A stretch of 64,000 nucleotides of DNA from Dentipellis sp. KUC8613 (Eukaryota; Basidiomycota; Agaricomycetes; Russulales; Hericiaceae): the NCBI GenBank assembly GCA_002286715.1, contig NSJX01000060.1, forward strand, positions 13,254-77,253, read 5' to 3'. Below the pieces are notes generated by a model. That model saw only the letters and a program-made list of their open reading frames with translations, was not told the origin of the DNA and made no database searches. The position numbers were made by a program, and so were the translations under genes. Positions 1-10,037 of this stretch are shown in pieces. How positions within the stretch are numbered: position 1 is the first letter of the stretch; every line of letters starts with the position of its first letter.

Positions 1-1280
1 AATAAAGTAAATCCCTCTGCTCAGACTCTACTCTACTTTTTCCCTAAGTAGGCTGTCAGATTTCTCTCCCACAACGCACAGCAGCTCATGCAGAGGGGCT
101 CGACGGCGGTCTTTGTCTTCCACAACCAATCATATTGGTTGTCAATGTACCTGGTGACATTCATCTATGAGAACTCTGGAAAACCAGCATAATCAATGAA
201 GAACTCACGGATCCTCGCATGTGCAGGCTGAACTCTTGTGGTGGTGCACTATACTGTATTTGCATGTCTCTGTGAGGCAGTTGTGCTTTGAAAACACGGT
301 TAGTATGAGTCCCATCACATCGAGATGCGATGCACCACATAAGAGTGATTTTCCACGTTTCCACAGTGCTTGCAGCCTTTGTAGTAAACCTTCTGGAACT
401 CGGTGATGCGGATGCACATGGTGGTTGCGGTTCAAGATCCAAATTGGATAGTGTGTTGCTGTTCTTGGTGTTAAGTAATGGTTACTGATTCAATTACATT
501 CATGACATTGGCTGTCAATTCAATTTAGCTTTAATATCTTGTGCCATGTCCATCGACCTTCTGCCCCATTACATATGCTGTTGCAGTGTCATGTTCGCAT
601 ATATAACTGACTGTTGGATCGACGACGGCACAGTTCGACCATCTCCCACAATGTCACTCAGCACCATCGACACACTGTTGCCTACAGATGCATAGGCTGC
701 ACCGACGCCTGCAGCCACCGCTGCACTGACACCTTCAGCCACTGCTGCACCTCCCGCCACACCGCCGGGAATGCCTCCTGCCATGCCACCGGGTACACCT
801 CCCGCCACATCGCCGGGAACACCACAGGCCGCATTGGTACAGTACATTTCAGCTTTGCACAGCACATGCAGATCTCATACATCTCATTCAGGCTGCAGAA
901 CACGACGAAGAAGTGCCACTTCCGGCGCAGGAGGTTGTCATCCCTCCCCCACCGTTTCCGGCTCCCCCCACAGTATGTTTATCTATTTTATTATTGTTTA
1001 AAGGTGACTTTATCTCAGTTTATCGGTGCAGACAGACATTCCGCTCGCTGTCCCACCTGGCAGCACTCCCCCGGTCATGTACAACCCCGTGTACCTGCAA
1101 ATGGTTGACACACAAGACATGTGTTTGCTCTCAATTGCATACATGATGCATGCACGCAGCATCATCCAGCAGCAGATGGATGCCATGCAGGACGCCATGC
1201 AGGAGCCAATTGCACATCCGAACATCAATCCACAGATGTTACAATTCCTGATAAGGCATCGTTTATTATGACTCACCACA
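1..1280. other. No supported gene; low-complexity stretch
   Basis: Several short frames overlap here on both strands and none looks like a known family. Around 715-830 imperfect units of the type CCGCCACRCCGCCGGGAA repeat. They read as Pro/Thr- or Gly/Ala-rich peptides depending on frame, so the open frames there are a by-product of composition. I see no promoter or splice pattern that would define a gene. Confidence 0.5.
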
Positions 1281-1315
1281 CAGCGGGAAAAAGCACGCGT
1301 GTCGTCAGCAATCAG

Positions 1316-1372
1316 AGCCCCTGGTCCAGTCGATAAGCGTCAACTTAGGGTATTGTGGGTTCGATCCCTCAC
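1316..1372 (+). repeat. Possible tRNA-derived SINE head or degenerate tRNA (Pol III A and B boxes)
   Basis: An A-box-like sequence (TGGTCCAGTCGA, from 1322) is followed 36 bp later by a very good B box (GGTTCGATCC, 1358-1367). This is the spacing of an internal Pol III promoter. The flanks do not pair as a tRNA acceptor stem: the sequence before the A box is GAGCCCC, and no GGGGCTC follows the T arm. It is therefore not an intact tRNA. A tRNA-derived SINE head is the simplest reading; a decayed tRNA is the alternative. Confidence 0.4.
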
Positions 1373-1889
1373 CTATGTACATTTTTATTCACCTCAGAGA
1401 AATGTTAAACAAAATGAGGTGGCTTCAAGAAGCCTCAAATTTTTAGTATATCCAAGTATCTGCCTTCAAAAGGCTGTAATCAGGTCAATTCCGAGTTGTT
1501 TATATTGAGAAGTGAAACGAGGGTCGGCTTCAGGTGAAGGTTAACAAACGCGGCCATCCGGGCCGAGTCTGGATATGTAGCATCGAGTCCATTGCAATTT
1601 GCAAGGAATTGTCTTGCCGTGCAATGCATCGGCCGCTCCCTCCAAGTTCAAGGTGCTGCATAGAGATTTGGAGGCCATTGACATGGTGTGCAATGCGCTT
1701 TATGCACAAATGGTGGTGTGTCAGGCCCGGGCAGCATCTGTCGCCGCTGTGTTTGAGGAGGATGACTCTATGCCTCCATGGTAAATTGTAGACACATGTA
1801 CAATAAACGCTGCTGTGCAATAACTACTGCACATACTCTCTTATGAATGAATGAAGGCAAAGACAATAAATACAAGATGGAATACATGA
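1373..1889. other. No supported gene
   Basis: AT-richer sequence after the Pol III-like boxes. It may be the body of a SINE, but I see no second copy in the window. Short frames at 1530-1820 exist on both strands and resemble nothing I know. Confidence 0.4.
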
Positions 1890-2228
1890 TTATCGACGAT
1901 ATTGAGATGGTGGTGGCATCTCCATGTTGAGTTCTAGCTCCTTTTCCTCTTCCTGTGATGTCTCTATCCTATCACTGCTTCCCACCCCTTTAAAACCCAC
2001 AGCAAGCCCCTCCTCATTCGCCTCCGGCTGTCTTGCCTGCTCCTGTGCCTGTCTCTCTTCCTGCTCCTCGGCCTCTATCACTTTTTGCAGCCTTTCTTCT
2101 TCCAATTGCTGTTCTTGAAGCTGCTGCATAAGGGCATTCTGATATCCAGCTTCTTGTCGACTTGGTGAGTAAGGAAAGTATGGATTGAGATCAACATTCT
2201 CGGTCTTTTTATCATCCTCCTGTCCCAA
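1890..2228 (-). CDS. Hypothetical Gln/Glu-rich coiled-coil fragment, 112 aa
   Basis: An open frame of 112 codons, rich in Glu and Gln (residues about 35-70 read as alternating Q/E/R, typical of a coiled coil). The N-terminus is acidic and the C-terminus has a Pro/Ser stretch. I recognise no family. It lies in a repeat-rich area next to duplicated coding debris, so it could be part of a mobile element or a chance frame in biased sequence. No intron or promoter signal supports it. Confidence 0.22.
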   Translation of the reverse strand: MGQEDDKKTENVDLNPYFPYSPSRQEAGYQNALMQQLQEQQLEEERLQKVIEAEEQEERQAQEQARQPEANEEGLAVGFKGVGSSDRIETSQEEEKELELNMEMPPPSQYRR

Positions 2229-2234
2229 CAGCAG

Positions 2235-2720
2235 TTGTTAGTGTGCGCCTATATTGCAACAGTGACCATACCACAATCATTGCCTCATCATCATACAATG
2301 TCCGCTGTCCGGAACCGAACCATGTTGTTGGATGGTTTTCCGAGTCCTCCCCTTCGGTCTGGAGCATATAGTGAGCATGCACAAGACATTGCAGCTGTCG
2401 GAATCCATGCCATCAGCACCCATACCTCAATGTCACCCTCATCACCATACAGTGTCCGCTCGCCAGCATCATACCATGTCGATTGAGTGTCGGTTGGATG
2501 AGACATGATGGAGCAGGGGTAGAGATGGCCATCGATAGCAGGCACTGCTAGCATACTATGCGCTTCTCATTCTCACAAGGAAGTACTGTCACATGATGGG
2601 TAGTCGATGTATATTGTTTTTGGCGAAACAAGGCTTGGCTACAGTGTATAAGCTGTGCTCTGCATGCCACCAAAGTGAGCTTGCTGGTGTTCGCTGGCCT
2701 GTATATACATGTTACATATA
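2235..2720. other. No supported gene
   Basis: Short open frames only. The motif ACAATGTCCGCTGTCC near 2298 recurs in part at about 2448 (ACAGTGTCCGCTCGCC) within a loosely repeated CATCA-rich context, so part of this stretch may be locally duplicated. Confidence 0.35.
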
Positions 2721-3134
2721 CTGATCACCCATGAAATACAAGTGAACGCATGCAAACACCAGCAAACGCAAGTGAATGCATGCGAGTGATTGACATCCTT
2801 CAAGAAGGCTGCTCTGCGCTTCATGATGCTCCCTCTGCCACGAAGATAGAGCCCTGCAACATGTTTGTAGCATTTGTCAAGGCCTTCTTTGATGTGTACC
2901 GGGATTGAGCATGATGCTGATATGGTGGCGAGCAGCCTGCAGCTCTATGAGTACAGTGGAGTTGGGGTCATGTAGGCAACCTTTCATGAGCTTGTTTAGT
3001 AAAGGGTGCACACAATCAGCAGCGCGGTCGAGGACATCCTGGAACAGGTTCTCGATAACAGGTGGTATGGATGATTTGAGCAACTCGAAGAAAGCTCTTC
3101 GGAAGAACCCAGTCGAGAGCATGACTCAGGTATA
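2721..3134 (-). repeat. Tandem duplication, unit 1 (decayed coding fragment)
   Basis: First unit of a direct duplication. It starts at CTGATCACCCATGAAATACA and ends after the CATGACTCAGG tract. It shares long, nearly identical runs with 3135-3524. The minus strand still reads like protein: a frame at 3122-2877 includes DVLDRAADCVHPLLNKLMKG followed by CLHDPNSTV. Upstream and downstream frames are broken, so this is a gene remnant. I do not recognise the family. Confidence 0.75.
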
Positions 3135-3524
3135 CTAATCACCCATGAAATACAAGCAACTGCATGCGAACGCCAGTGAATGCATGCAAACGATCGACAT
3201 CCTTCATGAAGGCTGCTCTGCGCTTCATGATGCTCCCTCTGCCATGAAGATAGAGCTCTGCAGCATGTTTGTAGCATTCTTCAAGGCCTTCTTTGATGTG
3301 TACCGGGATTGAGCGTGACACTGATATGGCAGCGGGCAGCCCGCAGCTCTATTTGGGGCCGTGTAGGCAACCTTTCATGAGCTTGTTTAGTAAAGGGTGC
3401 ACACAATCGGCGGCGCGGTCAAGGACATCCTGGAACAGGTTCTCGATAACAGGTGGTATGGATGATTTGAGCAACTTGAAGAAAGCTCTTTGGAAGAACC
3501 CAGTCAAGAGCATGACTCAGGCAT
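3135..3524 (-). repeat. Tandem duplication, unit 2
   Basis: Second unit, starting CTAATCACCCATGAAATACA. It is offset from unit 1 by about 391-414 bp depending on small indels. The minus-strand frame 3321-3139 reads IPVHIKEGLEECYKHAAELY, and the matching stretch of unit 1 encodes the same segment with a few changes. Both copies carry stop codons or frame breaks, so neither is functional. Confidence 0.75.
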
Positions 3525-4022
3525 ACCTCTTCCAGGTCTGATTTCGAGCTCTGCAAGTTGTGCCGAGCACTCTGGAAGCAAGAGAGCCTGGGTTCTCGGT
3601 TCGCCTCTGTTTGCCTCTGTTCACTGTGCTCTGCATGCCACCAAAGTGAGTTTGCTGGCATTCACTAGTGTTCACCAGTGTTCACTAAAAATTTCAGAGC
3701 TCTACAAGTCGTGCAGAGAATGGCAGAGGTGCGAGGTCGACAATGGTAGCCTCTGTAGGCGAGGCAAGGGTGTATAGGCCCTACATAAGGCTGAAGCAGC
3801 CTTGGAGGCTTCAAGACGCGTCGTGCCTAATGCAGAAGGTATTTTCCACGCTGCTGTGGCGCCGGAGAGGCTTGACGCATCGTCTCTGTTTACTCTTGTT
3901 TACTCTGTCCTGCTGGAACACCCCCCACCTTGTTATTTAAATTTCTCGAAAACGGGACCGCCAATTTCTTAGCAAATTGGTGTGGGGGACGTTCATATAT
4001 AGAGCTACCACCCTGCCAATTT
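3525..4022. other. Debris between the duplication and the gypsy element
   Basis: This stretch holds a third partial echo of the unit-1 flank (TCTGCATGCCACCAAAGTGAG, seen near 2657 and again near 3630). At 3950-4055 an imperfect inverted pair around GGACCGC and GCGGTCC could be the edge of whatever truncated the gypsy element. No gene. Confidence 0.35.
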
Positions 4023-4258
4023 TCAGGCCGAAATTCTGTGCGCAAGATTAGCGGTCCACCCACTAAATACCTGTATAAGTCCCATTTGTTTGACCAGTCG
4101 GTGATTTATAAACCTTCCTGTTGCCCCAGTGTCGAGCAAGGCTTGTATCTCAGCGTTTTTGTTCCCCCGAATGTAGACTGGAAGTCGCATAGTATTTGAT
4201 CCATTGACTAGTCGTACAAATTCGGAATCGGGGTATCTAGCTTTGGTCCGCAGCCATG
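4023..4258 (-). pseudogene. Ty3/gypsy aspartic protease start, truncated
   Basis: On the minus strand this frame reads ARYPDSEFVRLVNGS, then MRLPVYIRG, then the retroviral-type active site ALLDTGATGRFINH (the DTG codons are at 4133-4125), then HRLVKQMGL. This is the layout of a gypsy protease directly after gag. It lies in a different frame from gag. Soon after the active-site region homology ends and the frame closes at 4023, so reverse transcriptase, RNase H and integrase are absent from this copy. Confidence 0.8.
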
Positions 4259-4435
4259 CTGTCCAGCGCGGACCTAATGAAAACCCACAGTATCCAGTTC
4301 TTCTGATGACAACTCTGTTAAGAGTTTGTGGATTTGGGTGATTTTATCTGCTGGTTCTGCTGGTTCTTCTTCGGTGTTTACTTGTCTGGTGCGTTGGCCT
4401 TGCCTCCAATTCCCTTGGTTCCTGTATCCTCCACC

Positions 4436-5740
4436 TCATCCTCTATATCCTCGATTATTACCTCCTCCACAACTGTATCCTCCTCTGTTGTTGTTCTGAC
4501 CCCCTTTGTTAGGGCAGTCACGCGAGATGTGTCCGGGCTTGTCGCATTTGAAGCACAGTCCCTCTCGCAGGTGTCGTGCATGTTCTTCATTGGACATTCT
4601 ATAGATGGATTCATGGGTCATCTTGTCAACGTCCATTGCATCTGGGTCCTTGGGTGTCGTGTGATGGAATAGGCAACTGCCTTTACCGCCTGAAAATAGG
4701 CCATACTGGTGGTTTGCCAAGTCTATTTCTTTTGCAGACTTGACCCATCCTGCAAAGTCTAAAGGACGCCCTTTGATGAATATGAGCTTCAGGATTTCCT
4801 TGTCTAATCCTCGTGCAAACATATTGACCACTGTTGCATCGTGGGCTGGGTCAGTAAGATCTGCTTTGGACTTCAATATGTTGAAGCGTTGCACGTATGC
4901 TTCAACATCCTCCTTGTCCTTCTGTCTGATGGCCTCGAGTTGTGCCATGGCACGATGCTTGCCATCTATATCTCCAAAGGTTTTCTCTAGTATCTCTTTG
5001 AAGTCCTTCCATGTCCCCCATACTCCGCTCTTTTCCTTCATCCAATTCCTCCTCCAGTCTGCTGCTGTTCCCGATGTGAAGAAGGATAAGGCAAAAGCAA
5101 TTTTGCCATTGTCTGACTTGATCTTAGCCTTGTTGGCTATGAACATCAACTTGCAGTTGTCAATGAAGTTCTGGAGGTCGCTCCTTTCCCCCATGAAGTC
5201 TTTGGGCATGTTAGCTTTGAAATCATTGTCTGTCGACATGTTGGCCCTTCTGATGAATGCTTTTTCTGCTAGTTGAAATTGGTGATTGGTTACTTGTGTG
5301 TTGTCTTGTGCAAATCTCCAGCAGTAGTTTGTTCCGTCCCAGTAGATCTGATCATCTGCTGTTTTCCACACTCTGTCGTGTTTGTAGTCAAATGACAACC
5401 ACCTGCTTTGATCCGCACTGATATAGATTCCTGCTGGGAGTGGGAACAGTTCTGGTGCAATGTTTGTTGCTGTTGTAGTCTGGGGTTTTGATGCAGTGGG
5501 TGTCTCCCCTTCTTCTGATCCTGATGAGTCGGCAATAACAGGTGCAGGTTCTCTGGGTGTATCTAGTTGATGGAAAGGTTCTCCTTTTCTTTCCCACTTG
5601 CTGTTCTTGTGTCGTGCTATTGACCACCATTTGTCTTCAAGCTGGAAGATCCAGTCATTCTTTCGTTTGTCCCAGGTGGCGGGGAAGTTCGGAGATGGGT
5701 TTCTTCTTGAGCCCTCAATTTTGACAGGGGAGGCTCTTCG
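4436..5740 (-). mobile_element. Ty3/gypsy retrotransposon gag, partial element
   Basis: A single frame stays open from 5740 to the stop at 4436 (about 434 codons). The first methionine is far downstream, so the true start is unclear. The shorter frame that begins at 5398 opens with a TTG, and the gag frame clearly continues upstream of it (for example APELFPLPAGIYISADQSRW just before). Domains in order: a Pro/Ser-rich leader, a tryptophan-rich segment (WDGTNYCWRF), a retrotransposon gag core with TAADWRRNW and VEAYVQRFNILKSKADL, then a CCHC zinc knuckle (CFKCDKPGHISRDC) and a Gly/Asn/Arg-rich tail that binds RNA. The protease follows in another frame at 4258-4023. Pol is missing, so the element cannot move by itself. 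Confidence 0.88.
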
Positions 5741-5754
5741 TTAGCTTGTTCTAA

Positions 5755-6110
5755 TGTAAGGACCGATGACCGAGACAGGTCACGGGCCTTAGTACTCCTA
5801 CACTCACACACAAGGAGATGCCTTGTGGTATAGAGAGCCTAGCCTGTCAGACCAAGCAAGAGCAAAGGGATAGATGAGAACCCAGTGTATTGAGTACTAC
5901 ACTTAGGAGAACAAGCTAAGGATTGTAGCTACTGGAGTTGTCATACTTATAGTACAGAGGGTTTAGGGCCGGTGGGTCATTGCCAGTGTAAGTGATGGGG
6001 ATAGGAGATGAATGGATGGGATGGTACTGGCGGATAAGAATAGTACAGTATCAGTCAGTGTATCAGTAATACAAAGGAAAATTAGTAATAGTCCAAGATG
6101 AAGTCAGGTG
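5755..6110 (-). repeat. Possible 5' LTR and leader of the gypsy element
   Basis: Upstream of gag on the minus strand lies a stretch with a TATA-like CTATAAGTATG (plus 5941-5951). It ends in CTTACA at about 5755, as expected for an LTR 3' end (CA). I could not find the matching 5'-TG end or a second LTR, and no clear primer-binding site (TGG...) follows, so the limits are uncertain. Confidence 0.33.
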
Positions 6111-7930
6111 CCATAGGTCAGTCATGTGCTTGTATCAAGTCATAACACCCATTCAGAGAGAAGTACCTGGTGCAAGATGGGGAAGACTCACTGTGATTAT
6201 GGGGAAAATATCTAACAGTGTGTGTGAACGAGTGTAGCTGCCCTGGAAGTTTGGGAATTAGAGGGGCATAGCTGCGACTGCATGAAGACGAGACTTGCTG
6301 GAAAGGGCAGGTATTAGCAATGGGGTTTCTAGGAGTATTTCGAATCAAATTAGCTGCCCAGGACCGTACAAGAACAGTGTACTCACCTATAACCAGACAA
6401 AGTGGATCGAGGATAGCAATGTGCTCAGGAGGCAAGGCTTGTAGGAACAAATTGATGATAGGGAAGCACCAAAATGAACCAGGGTGGGGTGTATCACGGA
6501 AGGGAGAGCAGCTTGGCTGGCTTGACTGCTAGCAGTAGGCATATATGCGATGCAGGAAGGATTGCTGGTACTTGCCAATCAGAAAAGTTAGCACAAAGTT
6601 GACACTGCTTCATCCTCGTGTCCTGCCAAGACCTGACCGAACCAAACCATTGTTAGGAATGGCTTCGAGTCTGAGCTGTGCGAAGAGCAATAAGACCTGA
6701 CCGAAGAATGATCAGACCTGACCAAAGACCCATGCAAGCTGACCGAGGGACATCTGTTTTTTTGGCCTTGCTGCGTGCTCCAGAACCTGTGAACTGAGCA
6801 GGTGATGAGTGCAATGCAGTGATCGAACAGGGAACTGACCAAAGCTTCCGAAAATGCCCGGAATGCCTACCTGAAGGCCGAGTATACCCTGTTCCTTTCC
6901 CCTGCAGGTCAGCAGCAGGTCTCTTATACTGCAGCCTCCTGTCTGGCATGTTGGTCGTGCATCGTGTGGCCTAGGGCAAAAAACCAGCACCCAAAGTGCG
7001 GAGTACAGGCTGCGGGAGCGTAACAAACATACGCAAACACGCGTCGACTAGGGAGTAAGTGTACGCCACCCTGTTCGACCAGCGCGTGCGGAATTTTCCG
7101 CGATAACGCCCGTCATAGAATCCGCTGTAAGCGCGTTGTGCATTGATCTTACTACCTAGTTAGATATCAACAGGAAGTGGCATAGGTGGGAGGAGACTAG
7201 CTATAGTATGCAAAGACGAGGCGACGCGCAGCCCAGAACACAGATCAAACGTGACATAAGCATAGCCACGCGAGCTTGTCACAGTCCTGCAACGCCTGCC
7301 CGGGGTACTACGACACTGTTTTCAGTGTTCACTTTGCAGTCACGCAGGTGTTTCTGAGCCTTCGTGGTAAGTGACTATTGAGTGGCCATAGGACTTCGGG
7401 ACTTACATGGCTATAGTATCTGTGGCCACAACTCCCCGAAAGATCTGCCGATCTGCGACGAAAGCATCTCCTGAGCTGCTGCCCACACCGCGCATCGGAA
7501 CAACCAATGATTATGGGGTTATCAGAGCTTCCTTTGAGGTGAGAGACCGGCCCAAACAAAGCAGACTGAGCTCGTATTTAGAGCAATGACAGAATGGGGA
7601 AGCTACCCATGTACTTTTGCCTCCGCCTCGGCAGTATGCATTCATCGAGAGCCGTGACATGGCCCATCGACATCTGTGGTTCTTGAAATCATCTTTACGT
7701 GCTGCGCTGAGCCCCCGTCACCCCGAGCGTTGTTTGCTACCTTGTGGTCTGAGCCACCATGTGCAGCATCTCGTCTCATGTGGATGGGCGAATCACCACA
7801 TGTTGTGTGATGTCCTCTGTTTGCGAAGGCTAGGACCAGCTGAAGTGCATCCTTCGATCCGTGGATCATTACCTCATGGACCAGCATTCTCTAACAGATG
7901 GTGCAGCAAATTTAGACTGGCTTGTCGAGG
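6111..7930. other. No supported gene
   Basis: Only short overlapping frames occur, the longest being 110-114 codons at 6118-6450 (-) and 7617-7961 (+), with no recognisable motif. The motif TGACCGAA/TGACCGAG repeats several times at 6620-6750, which may be a simple local repeat. The last part is the upstream region of the protease gene. Confidence 0.45.
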
Positions 7931-7937
7931 TATAAAC
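7931..7937 (+). promoter_or_regulatory. TATA box of the aspartic protease gene
   Basis: TATAAAC, 59 bp before the ATG at 7990, with a C/T-rich stretch between them, as is common in basidiomycete promoters. Confidence 0.6.
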
Positions 7938-7989
7938 AGCCCTATCGGGTCACTTAACTGACCAGTCACTTGTGCGTACCCTCTGCAAA

Positions 7990-9531
7990 ATGCGCCCCTA
8001 CTCCTCTTTTGTGTTTGCAGCTCTCCCCTTCCTTGCCGCGGCGACCCCTCTCCCAGAGGCAGGTTCACGCGCTGAACATGTAATTCCAATCACCAAACAC
8101 GCCTCGCACCGGCGCACCGACGGCACTGTCAATGCGGCCCTGATCCAAAACAATATTGACCACTCTGTTGCGTACGCGTCTAGCCTGCTGCTATCTAGTG
8201 TTGGTCACTGACATTCATACTGTCCTCAGCAAAATTCATAGGGGCTTCGAGATCTACGAGAGGAACACTGGCTCGGTGCATCCCTTAGCTTTTGGCCTTA
8301 CGCATTCCAAGCGCGCGACTGGCAGCGATCCGCTCACCGATGATGACGCTCAATTGTGGTACGGCACTATCAGTGTCGGGACCCCGGCTGAGAAGTATAC
8401 CGGTATGTCGTCTAGCCTTTCTCGGGCTGAAAGGAACTCATGCTACATTGCTAGTTGACTTCGACACCGGCTCGAGTGACCTGTTCCTTCCGGGTCCATC
8501 TTGTTCTCAGAATTGTGAGGGTCACAAAAGGTATCAGCCAAGCTCCAGCTCCACCGCCAAGGACCTCGATAAATCCTTCGATCTCTCATACGGCGATGGC
8601 TCCTCTGTGAGCGGCACGCAATACCAGGACACGGTATCTATCGCTAGTCTTACGGTCAGTATTCTTTTCCCTGTCAATAGTATGGCCACTGATTGCACTG
8701 ACTTGTACTACTCAGGCCACTAAACAAACTCTCGGTTCTTCCTCGGTCTACTCCGATGGCTTTGCTTCTGACCAGTTTCCGCCTGATGGTTTGCTGGGCA
8801 TGGCGTTCCAGACGATCTCCGACTATCAGGCCAAGCCCTTTTTCCAGAGCCTCATCGCGCAGAGCAAGGTCACGCAGCCCGTCTTTGGTTTCAAGCTTGC
8901 TGAGAGTGGTTCTGAGCTCTACCTCGGCGGCACCAACCACAATCTCTACGCCGGCAGCTTCACCTGGATCCCCGTGACTGTGGCTGCATACTGGCAGGTT
9001 GAGCTTGGCGGTTTGTCTGTCAACGGAGAGAGCGTGCTGAGAAGCACGGCCGCGATCATTGATACCGGCACGACTCAGATCATCGGCGACCCGAGCACTG
9101 TCGAGCGCATCTACAGTCACATCCCCGGCGCCAAGTCTGCATCTCAGTACGGCGATGGTATCTACACCGGTGCGTTCTCCCAGCAGGTCTTAGGCGGTAC
9201 GCAGCTGACATCACACCCTCAGTCCCCTGCAGCTTCGACACGCCTATCAGCCTCACGTTTGCGAACAGGGCCTTCCAGGTTGATCCTTCTACATTCAACG
9301 TCGGCGAAGTTTCATCCGGAACTTGCATTGGAGGTATTGCTTCAGATGCCGAAATTAGTGAAGGTGCGCAGCATATACTTTTCTCTCCCATTTCTACGGA
9401 CACGATGTCGAATACTCATGTCTATCCACCGATCTTAAGAGTTCTGGATCGTCGGCGACGTGTTCTTGACCAACGTCTATACCGCCTTTGATGTTGGGAA
9501 TCACCGTGTTGGGTTCGCCACACTCGCCTGA
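7990..9531 (+). CDS. Secreted pepsin-like aspartic protease (A1 family)
   Basis: Six exons: 7990-8171, 8230-8402, 8455-8654, 8716-9169, 9223-9363, 9440-9531, giving 413 aa. The ATG is followed by a signal peptide ([15 protein letters not shown]), then a propeptide with a KR site before the mature enzyme (about residue 90). The two catalytic motifs are present: [12 protein letters not shown] (Asp about 122) and [11 protein letters not shown] (Asp about 301). The flap YGDGSSVSG lies about residue 165, and the end is the usual [15 protein letters not shown]...GFA. Length and motif spacing are normal for fungal extracellular acid proteases of the polyporopepsin type. It is expected to digest proteins outside the cell at low pH. 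All introns are 52-76 nt with GT-AG ends. Confidence 0.93.
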
Positions 9532-10037
9532 GACCCACCAGTTGTGAAGTCGGCGAGACCAATAGCAGTGGTATTCTTGAGTCCATGACAACCTTTGCAT
9601 CATCTATTGTCTTCTTGTAGTACCGTGTATCACCTTTTCTGCCTCTCAATGCCTAACTCGTTGGTTTTTGACTATTGAATATCCCGGGTCCGCCGTGTCT
9701 TGCCCCGAGGCTCTGCGCCGTCTGCCTTCTCGGAGCGTCATCTCGCTTCGCCTTGCCAGCGGTGGGAAACCGCTCGCGCCTTCTCACTCGTAGTCGTCTC
9801 CTCGCGCTGGCGCGGTGCATGGCCAGCCCTCGGCCGACGTCCAGTTGCCCTCCCTCACGCAGTCGCCACCCCAGTGCACGTTCGCGCTCTTGCAGAGCCG
9901 TACCACCCACCCTCTCGCTTCTCTGTGATCGCGTCCAACGTACGGTGCAACGTACAGTACATACTAAACAGAACGATAAAATTCAAAAGTTCATTAGCAT
10001 TATTGTCATCGTCAGTACCACATTTTCAGCAAGCCAA
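9532..10037. other. Convergent intergenic region
   Basis: Lies between the 3' ends of the protease and phosphatase genes. It holds GC-rich sequence with shadow frames only. No terminator-like structure is obvious. Confidence 0.5.

Noticed and set aside
1316..1372. A functional tRNA gene
   Set aside because: A and B boxes fit, but the acceptor and anticodon arms do not pair; recorded as a SINE-like element instead.
4740..5276. A 178-codon frame on the plus strand
   Set aside because: It is the antisense shadow of the gypsy gag, which has clear domain motifs on the minus strand.
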